Below the pieces are notes generated by a model. That model saw nothing but the letters and a program-made list of their open reading frames with translations. It searched no databases and was not told the origin of the DNA. The position numbers were made by a program, and so were the translations under genes. A DNA stretch of 64,000 nucleotides from JACDAV01 sp964626755 (GTDB lineage Bacteria; Chloroflexota; Limnocylindria; Limnocylindrales; CSP1-4). The stretch covers positions 62,001-126,000 of the forward strand of contig CAZVGO010000028.1 in the NCBI GenBank assembly GCA_964626755.1, read 5' to 3'. Position 1 is the stretch's first letter, and every line of letters starts with the position of its first letter. Of this stretch, positions 43,274 to 51,340 are shown one piece after another.

Positions 43274-46200
43274 TAGGTCCCGCCCCGACGACGTCCAAGG
43301 TGCTCTCACGATCCACTGAACGCATGGAATCTAGGGTCTCCCATCCCTCGCCGATTTCGTAGAAGCGTTTGAGGAGGCGTCGGTGCTGACGACCCGCCTG
43401 GTAGAAGAGTCCCGACGCGTCGCGCCGCTGCTGTTCGGCGATCATCGCCCAGTGGGCGATCAGCCGATCCAGGTGCGCTTCGGTAGCCTCAAGCTCCGGC
43501 GCGTCGACCTTCGTGACCCAGTTCAGCAGGTGCCGCCTGACCTTATCGACTCCGACTGTGCGCGGGTCGAACCGCAACGCATCCGCGTTCCCGCCTAGGC
43601 CGAGCCCGTGGCGGGCCAGGATCACGAGCGCCGCGTGGAGGGCCCGCTTGCGGGATGGCAGGGCAAACGGCGTCACGCTCGTCGGCTCGACATATCGATA
43701 GAGCGCCCGGTGATATGGCAAGAAGTTCTCGTAGTGAGACCTGTCTCTCGGCTTCGAGGCCGAATAGAGCGTCACAACGAGGCCGACGGCATCGGCTCGT
43801 CCGATCCTGCTCGACGCTTGGATGTACTCAGATGTGGTTTTCGGCTGGCCGTTGACAACCATTAGGCCAAGACGTGGCACGTCGATGCCGACTTGGATCA
43901 TGTTGGTCGCGAGCAGAATCGAGATCGCTTCGGCGTCGCCGTGCGGCACGAATAGCCGGCCGAGAATGCCCGGGATCCCGGCGCTGGCGACATTGCCAGT
44001 GAGCTCCACAACAACGTCATCGGTCAGATCGCGGCGCCGCGCCTCGTCCGCGGCGATGACCCCCACGCGGGCAGGAATGTCGTCGCGTGCGTATGTGACA
44101 GTCTTTCCAAGCTCTCGGAGTGAGTTGTGGTAGATGACTTGGGTCCAGTACGCGTCCAGCTCGTCGCCTTCGAGCGACAAATGAACCGGGGCTTGGGCCA
44201 ATCCGGCCGAGAGGTGGATCAGCGACGTGGAAGGCGTGTGGCTCTGGGACATCACGCCGACATAGAGGCGCCCAGGTCGATCTCGGTTTTCCCGAGCGAA
44301 ATAGGAGTCAGCTGCGCGCAGTCCGGCTGGGGGAAAGAGGCTGACCGGACGCCCGAAAATCCCTTGAACTTGGTCGTCGGACCGTCGGATTGTGGCAGTC
44401 GACGCCACAATCTTGGGCATGGCCCCAGCGAGACTCAGCAGACCCTCGATCGCGGCTTCGTAAATGCCGACCGTGGTCCCGAGCGGCCCCGAGATCAGAT
44501 GTAGTTCGTCCTGGATGATGAGGGAGGGTGGAGCAAACCGTCCGAGTCCGAAGAACGCTCCGCCGCTTTCCGACCACGCGAGCTGGGCGAACTTATCCAC
44601 CGTTCCGACAATCATCGTCGGGGGAGCGCCGTACATTTCCTCGTCCACCACGGAAATCGGCAGCTGCGCGTGAAACCGACAGGCTGGCGACGGGCAGAAC
44701 ATTCTGAACGATGTGGCGGTCGCTTCCACTCCGTAAGCCCCGAGATCCTCGTAGTCGTTGGGAATGAGGACCGTGCCGCACCATGGGCAGCGGTCGATCT
44801 GGAGATAACTGTCCGAGGTGGCTCCGTCCTGAAGCTGCTCGAGGCGATCCTTCGCGTCGATGAACTTATTGGGCGAAGATTCGCCCCCTACCCATAGGCC
44901 GATTGTGATCGGGAGCGAGCCGAACTCCGTCATGTCCTCCTGCCGCAGCGCTTCACAGCAACAGGCGAGCGCGGCCATTCGCTGGAACTGCTGAGAGGTG
45001 AGTAGGCGGAGGGTGTAGCGGGTGATGACGGTCGTGCCCGCTCCCCCGTCTCCGGCGCGCAGCCGGCGCAGGAAGATCTCGAATGCCGCGATGCCGAGGT
45101 AGGCCTCTGTCTTCCCGCCACCAGTCGGGAACCAGATTAGGTCGACCGTTTCGCGATCGCCATCCGATGCGTCCGCTACAGAGGCGAGCGTCAGGAGCAG
45201 GAAAGCGAGCTGGAACGGATACCACCGGTACTGCGGGAGTCTTGAATAGTCGACGGCCGGTATCCCCTCGGCATCCGCCCTTCGAGGTTTCGCGGCGATA
45301 ACCTTCGTGTGATGCATCTGCATGAGCATCGCGAGATTTGCCAGCCGAAACGCTCGGAGCACAACGGAGTCGGCGGCGAGCACGTCGACACCTCGCCTCA
45401 TTCGGGCGATGCCCGAATCGACTCGCCCGAGAAGGCGCCCACGCGCTGGGTGCAGCGCGGTAGGGATGTCCTCGTTGGCTCCAGGGAGTCCCTCCGCCCA
45501 TCGCTGGTAGGTGTCAACAAATGAGTTCAGTTCCTTGGCGAGCAATCGGGTATCCGCGGCAGCGTCCGCCAAGTGCGCCAAGCCCAGTACTTCCATGTCG
45601 GCCTTGACGGGTTCGAGGGGCGGAACCTCGTGGCTGGGCATGAAAGCGACGCGGACGCTCTCGGCCGTGCTCCCCGCCGAATCCCATGCGGCTGCGCACC
45701 CGTGACCGATGGCGAACACGTGCGTGTCGCGAAAGAGCAGCTGCAGCTCCTCGTCCTCTAAGTCGCTCGATAGAATCTCCGGGCGCGGGTAGTCTCGGAT
45801 CGCGCCACCGATCGGCTCGCAGCTGAGCGACAGTTGGAGGAGGCACTTCGACGGGTCGATCGGGCCGTCGCGGTCCTGGACCTGCTCATTGAGCAGGCTT
45901 ACCGTGACGAGGTGGCCATCCGCGACCGCGCGCGCGAACGCCTGCACCCTCGCGCGGCCACCGAGCACCGCCTCCTCGGACCTCGGGAGCGCCCCCCAAT
46001 GCAGCTCTACGACCTCAGGTTCGCCGATCGTTGCGATGGCGACTCTTCGCCACCGCTGGCCTCGGCTGCCCTCGACGGCCTCGTACCGAGCGCCTGAAAG
46101 TCGACAGGTGATCCCGGTTGCCCCCGCAACATAGAAGCTGACGCCGACTGAGCTGGGCATCCACTGATTGGCGAGGGCTACCGGGTCGTCGACCGGATCG

Positions 46201-46397
46201 TCGCGGAACGACCCAACCGTGTCGTCGTCCGTCTCTTCGCTCAGGACGATGCCCTGCGGGACGTCTCTCGGAAACAACAGGCCGGTCGTGTACCGGCGTT
46301 GGGGTGGATCCGCGATCACCTCCTCGGGCCCGCCTGCGGGTCCTATTAGCTCGCGAACCAGATATTCGACGATGCGCTCGCGAGCGACGGCCGTCAT
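43266..46397 (-). CDS. drmA: DrmA-like helicase of a DISARM-type system
   Basis: 1043 aa. The first 400 residues are DrmA-like with no catalytic motif. The SF2 core follows: FPTGGGKTEAYLG (about 422-434), a CPWC...CPSPAC zinc ribbon, IIQDELHLISGPLGT (motif II with the QDELH variant), VASTATIRR (motif III), LLATNMIQVGIDVPRL and QASSRIGRA (motif VI). It pairs with the DrmB-like gene downstream (8-base overlap), and its ATG overlaps the NERD-helicase stop (ATGA). The combination of length, motif variants and the DUF1998 partner supports DrmA over a generic helicase. Confidence 0.87.
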   Translation of the reverse strand: MTAVARERIVEYLVRELIGPAGGPEEVIADPPQRRYTTGLLFPRDVPQGIVLSEETDDDTVGSFRDDPVDDPVALANQWMPSSVGVSFYVAGATGITCRLSGARYEAVEGSRGQRWRRVAIATIGEPEVVELHWGALPRSEEAVLGGRARVQAFARAVADGHLVTVSLLNEQVQDRDGPIDPSKCLLQLSLSCEPIGGAIRDYPRPEILSSDLEDEELQLLFRDTHVFAIGHGCAAAWDSAGSTAESVRVAFMPSHEVPPLEPVKADMEVLGLAHLADAAADTRLLAKELNSFVDTYQRWAEGLPGANEDIPTALHPARGRLLGRVDSGIARMRRGVDVLAADSVVLRAFRLANLAMLMQMHHTKVIAAKPRRADAEGIPAVDYSRLPQYRWYPFQLAFLLLTLASVADASDGDRETVDLIWFPTGGGKTEAYLGIAAFEIFLRRLRAGDGGAGTTVITRYTLRLLTSQQFQRMAALACCCEALRQEDMTEFGSLPITIGLWVGGESSPNKFIDAKDRLEQLQDGATSDSYLQIDRCPWCGTVLIPNDYEDLGAYGVEATATSFRMFCPSPACRFHAQLPISVVDEEMYGAPPTMIVGTVDKFAQLAWSESGGAFFGLGRFAPPSLIIQDELHLISGPLGTTVGIYEAAIEGLLSLAGAMPKIVASTATIRRSDDQVQGIFGRPVSLFPPAGLRAADSYFARENRDRPGRLYVGVMSQSHTPSTSLIHLSAGLAQAPVHLSLEGDELDAYWTQVIYHNSLRELGKTVTYARDDIPARVGVIAADEARRRDLTDDVVVELTGNVASAGIPGILGRLFVPHGDAEAISILLATNMIQVGIDVPRLGLMVVNGQPKTTSEYIQASSRIGRADAVGLVVTLYSASKPRDRSHYENFLPYHRALYRYVEPTSVTPFALPSRKRALHAALVILARHGLGLGGNADALRFDPRTVGVDKVRRHLLNWVTKVDAPELEATEAHLDRLIAHWAMIAEQQRRDASGLFYQAGRQHRRLLKRFYEIGEGWETLDSMRSVDRESTLDVVGAGPSA

Positions 46398-48064
46398 TGG
46401 GCCACCTGCTCGGCTAGGACGGCTGCCAGATTCGTGCGGGCGGCTCTTGCGATGGCAGCTTCGAGCGTGCTGTCGAAAATCACGAGCAGGCCGGCACGGG
46501 CTCGACTCATCCCGACGTAAATGAGGCTGACGTCGCGCGGTGTGTCGTCATAGGCGTGCATGTCGAGCAACACGACGTACTTGCTTTCGAGCCCCTTGAA
46601 GCCTTCGATCGTCGCGAACCTCATGCCGGGTCTCGTGCCCAGGCCGATATTTTCCTCGTCGACGAGGGTGATGCGGTCACGCCACTTTCGCGGAAGCAGA
46701 CGGGCGGCGGACTCGTCCCATGGCCGGGGTGAGAGGATCGTGACATCGTCCAGCGCCACGTCTTGCGCGACCAGTGACCTGAGGTACGTGTCGAGCTGCG
46801 CGGCGCCTTCCTCCCGCGTACGGACGTACCTAAACTCCACGGACGGACCCGCTCCGGCGCTCGACGTGCCTAAGTCGGCCGCTGTAAGGAGCTTCGTCTG
46901 CGTCACGATCTCTCGCGTGTTCCGGCAGTTCCAACGCAGCCGGCCGACCACCGCCCCCATGGCGGCGAGGAAGGCGACGGCCTCCGGGTCGAAGTGACCT
47001 CGCACCGCGCTCTGGTTGTTTTGGTCGTAGAAGAGACACCACCGACCCGCTTGGAGGCCGCCGCGGACCTGCTGGTCGAGGATTTGGAGATCGTCGATCG
47101 TCAGCACGTCTTGGGCCTCATCGACGATCAGGAGATCCCAGGGATCGCTTTCCGTGGGGCCACTCAGGTCGTCAAAGGCTCGGACGTCGACGTCTCCCGG
47201 GAGACGCGAGCGGATGAAGGCGGCGAGGTTGCGGCTCCAAGCCGTCACGAGCACCCGCTCGCCGCGAGCTCGACCTCGGCGAGCAACCTCCATGGCGAGA
47301 AATGTCTTGCCTGTGCCCGCGCCTCCATCGATCAGGATCCTCGGGTTGTCTTCGATGAGGTCCAACTGACGGTACTGGTCGTCGGTCAGGCGCTCCATCG
47401 CGGTGACGAGGGAGTCGACGCGATATGCGAGAGACGGAATGCGCTCAAACGCCGGTCGAAGGAGCTCGCGAACGTCGCGGACCAAGGGTTCCGGCGCGTC
47501 CTCGTGGACTCGCAAGTGCGCCCGCCAGTAGTCCGTGAGCCTTCGAAGCCAGCTCTCGAGGTCACCAGCGTTGCGCAGGTGGGGCTGGTCGATCACAGCC
47601 TCCGGCGGCCACTCGACACTCTGGATACCGAATGGGGTCTGGGGAAGCACAACGCCGTAGCCGAGGGCGAGTGCCGAAAGGCGGCCAGCGTCAACGCGTT
47701 CCTCGAGTCTTGTCTTGAGACCCATCAAGCCAGTCTGTGCCTGACGGAAGGGCCCCTCGGAACTTGAGTGTGGGTACCCAAAACGATCGGTGTAGGTCCA
47801 CAGGCCGTCGTGACACGTGACGACACCGCCCTTGATCTCCAGAGCGATGAGCGCACGAGGTGATAGCACGACGAAGTCGAGCTCGCCCCAACGCTTGTAC
47901 TCATGCTCCGAGATGCTCAGCGAGTGAAATGCGGTCCCGCCCGGCAGCTCGATCTGCGCCAAGAGGTCGAAGACGATCCGCTCGGCTTCGCTCTTTGTGC
48001 CACCCATGACAGTCGGCGGTATCAGTCGCACGCGCGCCCAACCCTCACTGACGGTGATGGACAC
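46394..48064 (-). CDS. NERD-domain nuclease/UvrD-like helicase
   Basis: 556 aa. Residues about 20-130 are a NERD domain: GTKSEAERIVFDLLAQ, WGELDFVVLSPRALIALEIKGG, giving the E, D and ExK residues of a PD-(D/E)xK-type nuclease. Then an SF1 helicase: LIDGGAGTGKTFLAMEVA, DLLIVDEAQDVLT, WNCRNTREIV, IEGFKGLESKYVVLLD and VGMSRARAG. Start GTG 48064. It is first in the operon, divergent from the HTH gene across a 207-base regulatory region. It could supply the nuclease activity that DrmC provides in standard DISARM; that is inference. Confidence 0.87.
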   Translation of the reverse strand: MSITVSEGWARVRLIPPTVMGGTKSEAERIVFDLLAQIELPGGTAFHSLSISEHEYKRWGELDFVVLSPRALIALEIKGGVVTCHDGLWTYTDRFGYPHSSSEGPFRQAQTGLMGLKTRLEERVDAGRLSALALGYGVVLPQTPFGIQSVEWPPEAVIDQPHLRNAGDLESWLRRLTDYWRAHLRVHEDAPEPLVRDVRELLRPAFERIPSLAYRVDSLVTAMERLTDDQYRQLDLIEDNPRILIDGGAGTGKTFLAMEVARRGRARGERVLVTAWSRNLAAFIRSRLPGDVDVRAFDDLSGPTESDPWDLLIVDEAQDVLTIDDLQILDQQVRGGLQAGRWCLFYDQNNQSAVRGHFDPEAVAFLAAMGAVVGRLRWNCRNTREIVTQTKLLTAADLGTSSAGAGPSVEFRYVRTREEGAAQLDTYLRSLVAQDVALDDVTILSPRPWDESAARLLPRKWRDRITLVDEENIGLGTRPGMRFATIEGFKGLESKYVVLLDMHAYDDTPRDVSLIYVGMSRARAGLLVIFDSTLEAAIARAARTNLAAVLAEQVAQ

Positions 48065-48235
48065 CCTCGTTCAGCCAACCGTCCCCCTCCTGAAGTCGCG
48101 TCAAGACAAGAGGCGAGCTGGCGCTACCTGCGCTTGCCCGCTCGGTCGCAGGCTCCGGACAATTGCCCGGTACGGAGGTTGCGCATGCTACTCGCTGTTG
48201 ACTGGCGGATCAATCGCGCGCAATCCGACGCCACC

Positions 48236-48264
48236 TTGCAAACCTGCACGCCAGCGTGTACGTT
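48236..48264 (+). promoter_or_regulatory. Candidate promoter of the HTH regulator/R-M genes
   Basis: TTGCAA at 48236-48241 and TACGTT at 48259-48264, 17 bases apart, end seven bases before the GTG at 48272, so the transcript may be leaderless. The boxes are a partial match to consensus. Confidence 0.4.
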
Positions 48265-48271
48265 ATTGCTC

Positions 48272-48475
48272 GTGACGGTCGGCGAGGCAGCAAGGCGCTT
48301 GGGACTGTCACCCGCGACCCTTCGACGCCAGATCGCTAACGGCCGTCTGGGCGCAACGAAGCTCGGGCGCGATTGGGACATCCCCTCCGACGAAGTGACG
48401 AGGTACCGCGCTGAGTCACGCGGTCGACCGGGCCGAAGGCGGCTCCAACCTACGCTCGGCCTGCTTGACTCGTGA
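48272..48475 (+). CDS. Small excisionase-type helix-turn-helix regulator
   Basis: 67 aa from GTG 48272. VGEAARRLGLSPATLRRQIANGRLGATKLGRDWDIPSDEVTRYR is an HTH_17/excisionase-type DNA-binding motif. The basic C-terminus (RGRPGRRRLQP) may add DNA contacts. It lies upstream of the methyltransferase gene by 64 bases and divergent from the NERD-helicase operon. Its position matches controller proteins of restriction-modification systems, though it is not of the usual C-protein (XRE) family. It could coordinate both arms of the locus. Confidence 0.75.
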   Translation: MTVGEAARRLGLSPATLRRQIANGRLGATKLGRDWDIPSDEVTRYRAESRGRPGRRRLQPTLGLLDS

Positions 48476-48539
48476 CAACCAACCTGACGCTGACGCCCGG
48501 GATCGTCGGCGAGCATAGCCAACAAGCCATGGAGGGCCA

Positions 48540-49613
48540 GTGGCAACGCTCGAATTGACCCCGGTCGCGCAGCTCCGCCCCGTCGGGAGCTTCCGTTTCA
48601 TCGACCTGTTTGCCGGGATTGGCGGGATCCGGCTCGGGCTCGAGGCAGCCGGCGGCACGTGCGTCTTCTCGATCGAGAATGACAAGTACGCACGCCGAAC
48701 GTATGAGGCCAATTTCGGGCGCTGCGAGGGATCAGATGTTCGGGACATCAACCCGGGCGAGCTCCCTGCCTATGACGTCCTGGCAGCGGGTTTCCCCTGC
48801 CAGCCCTTCAGCATCGCGGGCGTGTCCAAGAAGCTGAGCCTTGGTCATGAGCATGGCTTCGCCGAAGTGAAGTCAGGCAACCTGTTCTTTGAGATCGCGA
48901 GGCTCGTTGAGGCAACGGAGCCGCCGGTCTTGTTCCTCGAGAACGTCAAGAACCTGCGGAGCCACGACCACGGGAACACGTTCAGGGTCATCCTTGCGGA
49001 GCTGGATCGGCTCGGATACGAGGTCACCCATGACCTCATCGATGCCCGTCATTGGGTCCCGCAGCATCGTGAGAGGACGTACATCGTCGGCCTGCGGCGC
49101 AGCGTATTTGGCGGCCGTCGGTTCGAATTCCCGCCACCGCTGGAGCCCACGCGGCGGACCATGCGCTGGGTCCTGGAACCTTGGTTCGACCGCAAGTACG
49201 TGCTGTCGCAGCATCTGTGGACCTACCTTCAGGAGTACGCGGCGAAGCACAAGAAGGCAGGCAACGGGTTCGGTTACGGCCTGGTCAACGGCGACAGCGT
49301 TTCGCGGACACTTAGCGCTCGCTACTACAAGGATGGCTCCGAGATCCTTGTGGATACCGGAAGTCGACTGCCGCGGCGCCTCACCCCAACCGAGTGTGCG
49401 CGGCTCATGGGCTTTCCCAACCCGCGCGTCGTCGAGTCGTCCACGCCGATCGATGAGATCGAACGCCGTGCGGACGAATTCGTGATCCCGGTCTCTGACA
49501 CGCAGGCATACAAGCAGTTCGGCAATTCCGTAGTTGTCCCGGTGATCGAGTTCCTGGGTCGGCAGCTGGCTGACCTGCTGGCGCCGGCCGAGCTCCGGGC
49601 CGCGGCGAGCTAG
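48540..49613 (+). CDS. dcm: Dcm-type DNA (cytosine-5) methyltransferase
   Basis: 357 aa from GTG 48540 with GGAGG five bases upstream. Motif I FIDLFAGIGGIRLGLEAAGG, motif IV GFPCQPFSIAGVSKK with the catalytic Cys near 88, motif VI LFLENVKNL, motif VIII QHRERTYIVGLRR, and motifs IX-X (CARLMGF, YKQFGNSVVVPV). The target-recognition region (KYVLSQHLWTYL, GNGFGYG, RTLSARYYKDGSEIL) closely matches E. coli Dcm, which methylates CCWGG, so the same target is predicted. It is the modification partner of the EcoRII-like enzyme. It also fits DrmMII, the cytosine methyltransferase of class 2 DISARM, which likewise modifies CCWGG in Bacillus. Confidence 0.93.
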   Translation: MATLELTPVAQLRPVGSFRFIDLFAGIGGIRLGLEAAGGTCVFSIENDKYARRTYEANFGRCEGSDVRDINPGELPAYDVLAAGFPCQPFSIAGVSKKLSLGHEHGFAEVKSGNLFFEIARLVEATEPPVLFLENVKNLRSHDHGNTFRVILAELDRLGYEVTHDLIDARHWVPQHRERTYIVGLRRSVFGGRRFEFPPPLEPTRRTMRWVLEPWFDRKYVLSQHLWTYLQEYAAKHKKAGNGFGYGLVNGDSVSRTLSARYYKDGSEILVDTGSRLPRRLTPTECARLMGFPNPRVVESSTPIDEIERRADEFVIPVSDTQAYKQFGNSVVVPVIEFLGRQLADLLAPAELRAAAS

Positions 49614-49616
49614 CAC

Positions 49617-50834
49617 TTGGCGAGGAAACTCGCCGTCAAGCGCCTCTCGGCCGTCGAGGTCAGCCCCGACAGGTCACATCAGCATGAGTTCCATGCTGGC
49701 CAGTTGCGAGCCGGCCTGGGATTCGGCGACGAGCGCGTGTCTGGGCAGCTGAGGCTCCACATCCACACCGCTGACGGCGGGTTGGTCGTGGACGAGGATG
49801 CCTACACGCTCTACGACGCCCGCGAGCACAAGAAACCGCGCACGGAGTGGCACCTCTACTACGCCTCGGCCGACATTGGGCGCCACGCAGCTCCGGGCGA
49901 TCTTCTTGTCCTCTTTCGCCCCGACGAGAGCGATGACCTGTTCGGCATCGTGGCGTCGAAGGGTTCGACCGTTGAAGCTCAGCTGCTGGAGCTCCTCGAG
50001 CTTGGCAAAGACTTTGACCTCGAGCGCTTCCTCGTTGTTGATCCCCCGGATCCATCGCCCACGCGCGCGGGCGAGGCAGCTGTGGCGCTGTCGCTCTGGG
50101 ACGAACCCGACGTCATTCAGGTCGATCGACCTTATGTGCCACTCCAGCACCCCATCGTCGCCCGAGCCATCGCGGAGGGGCAGGTTCCGGGCACCGCTGA
50201 GATGGCGGCGGCAGCAGCGGAGCTCGTCGCGGGGCTAGTTGATCCAGCGGCCCAGCCTGACGAGTACCTCGTCCGGGCAATGCAGTCGGAAACAGACCTG
50301 TTCTTCGGTATCGAGGAGGCCGTTGCGGAGCGTCGACTCGAGACGATCCTGGACGTGGGTCGTTCCGTTCCTGAGGTCCTTCGTTGGGCAATGAGCGTGC
50401 ACCAGGCCCGGCGCTCGAGACGGGGTCAGAGCCTGCAGCTCCACTTCGCGAGGATCCTCGAGGCTCGTCGCATTCCGCACTCCCCCCAGTGCACAACCGA
50501 GCCAGGCGAGACCCCCGACTTCGTCGTACCCGGCTGTGCGGAATACCACGACCCTGGGTTTCCAGCCGAGCGACTTCGGATGGTGGCGTGCAAGACGACC
50601 AGCAAGGAGCGGTGGCGTCAGATCCTCAACGAGGCGATCCGGATCAGGCCGAAATACCTCCTGACCGTCGACCCCGGGCTGACTGCGCCGACCCTCGAGC
50701 AGATGCACGAGGCGGGCCTGATCCCCTATCTGCCAGCCGCAGCGATCGAGTCTGCCTACGCCGCGAACCCCTTGCGAAGTCGTTTGGGTACGGTGGCGGA
50801 CTTGCTGCGAGCGCTCGAGGCTGTCAGCCTCTGA
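49617..50834 (+). CDS. EcoRII-like type II restriction endonuclease
   Basis: 405 aa from TTG 49617, three bases after the methyltransferase stop. The N-terminal part (KRLSAVEVSPDRSHQHEFH, HLYYASADIG) resembles the EcoRII effector-DNA-binding domain. The C-terminal catalytic domain has ETPDFVVPGCAEYHDPGFP (Asp near 300) and LRMVACKTTSKERWRQILNEA (the Lys of PD-(D/E)xK), a close match to EcoRII. EcoRII cuts before CCWGG and needs two sites. Both domains look complete. Paired with the Dcm-type methyltransferase and Vsr it forms a classic R-M plus mismatch-repair set. Confidence 0.9.
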   Translation: MARKLAVKRLSAVEVSPDRSHQHEFHAGQLRAGLGFGDERVSGQLRLHIHTADGGLVVDEDAYTLYDAREHKKPRTEWHLYYASADIGRHAAPGDLLVLFRPDESDDLFGIVASKGSTVEAQLLELLELGKDFDLERFLVVDPPDPSPTRAGEAAVALSLWDEPDVIQVDRPYVPLQHPIVARAIAEGQVPGTAEMAAAAAELVAGLVDPAAQPDEYLVRAMQSETDLFFGIEEAVAERRLETILDVGRSVPEVLRWAMSVHQARRSRRGQSLQLHFARILEARRIPHSPQCTTEPGETPDFVVPGCAEYHDPGFPAERLRMVACKTTSKERWRQILNEAIRIRPKYLLTVDPGLTAPTLEQMHEAGLIPYLPAAAIESAYAANPLRSRLGTVADLLRALEAVSL

Positions 50835-50836
50835 CC

Positions 50837-51340
50837 GTGCCCGATATCGTCGATCGCGCGACACGCAGCCGGATGATGAGCGGCATTCGGGGGCGCGACA
50901 CGCAGCCGGAAATGCTGGTTCGCCGATACCTCCATGCCCGAGGCTTCAGGTTCAGGCTGCACGATCGGCGTCTCCCAGGACGCCCAGACGTCGTGCTACG
51001 TCGGTACAGAACCGCGGTTTTCGTTCACGGCTGCTTCTGGCATCAGCATGCGGGCTGTCGCCTTGCTTATCGGCCTGACACCAACGCCGCCTTCTGGCGC
51101 GACAAGCTCGTCGGAAATGCCCAGCGGGATTTGCGACGCGAAGACGAGCTTCGGACGCTGGGCTGGCGAGTCGAGATCGTTTGGGAGTGCGAAGGGCCAG
51201 ACAGGCTCGAGCGCCTTGCGGAAACCCTGGCCCATTACCGCGGCCGAGCCGAGGGGAACGAAGGAGCGTCTGCGCCCGCGACCGCGACCGGCACGACCTT
51301 GCGCGCCGGCAAGCGCGCCTCGCCGCGGGCCTCGAGCTGA
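50837..51340 (+). CDS. vsr: Very short patch repair endonuclease
   Basis: 167 aa from GTG 50837, two bases after the restriction gene stop. VDRATRSRMMSGIRGRDTQPEMLVRRYLHARGFRFRLHD, LPGRPDVVL and AVFVHGCFWHQHAGC carry the catalytic Asp and His residues, with WRVEIVWECE near the end. Vsr repairs T:G mismatches made when 5-methylcytosine deaminates, so it fits next to the methyltransferase. The usual protein ends near residue 140. The last 30 or so residues here read antisense through the 3' end of the MFS gene, suggesting the native stop was lost at the island junction. Confidence 0.9.
   Translation: MPDIVDRATRSRMMSGIRGRDTQPEMLVRRYLHARGFRFRLHDRRLPGRPDVVLRRYRTAVFVHGCFWHQHAGCRLAYRPDTNAAFWRDKLVGNAQRDLRREDELRTLGWRVEIVWECEGPDRLERLAETLAHYRGRAEGNEGASAPATATGTTLRAGKRASPRASS

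Noticed and set aside
45510..45530. TGTCAACAAATGAG similar to the element terminus
   Set aside because: Inside the drmA-like coding sequence and explained by codons; no partner.
48195..48212. Match to the 158-bp element terminal repeat (GTTGACTGGCGGATCA)
   Set aside because: Only the core matches and I find no inverted partner at about 158 bp, so it is not called as a fourth element.
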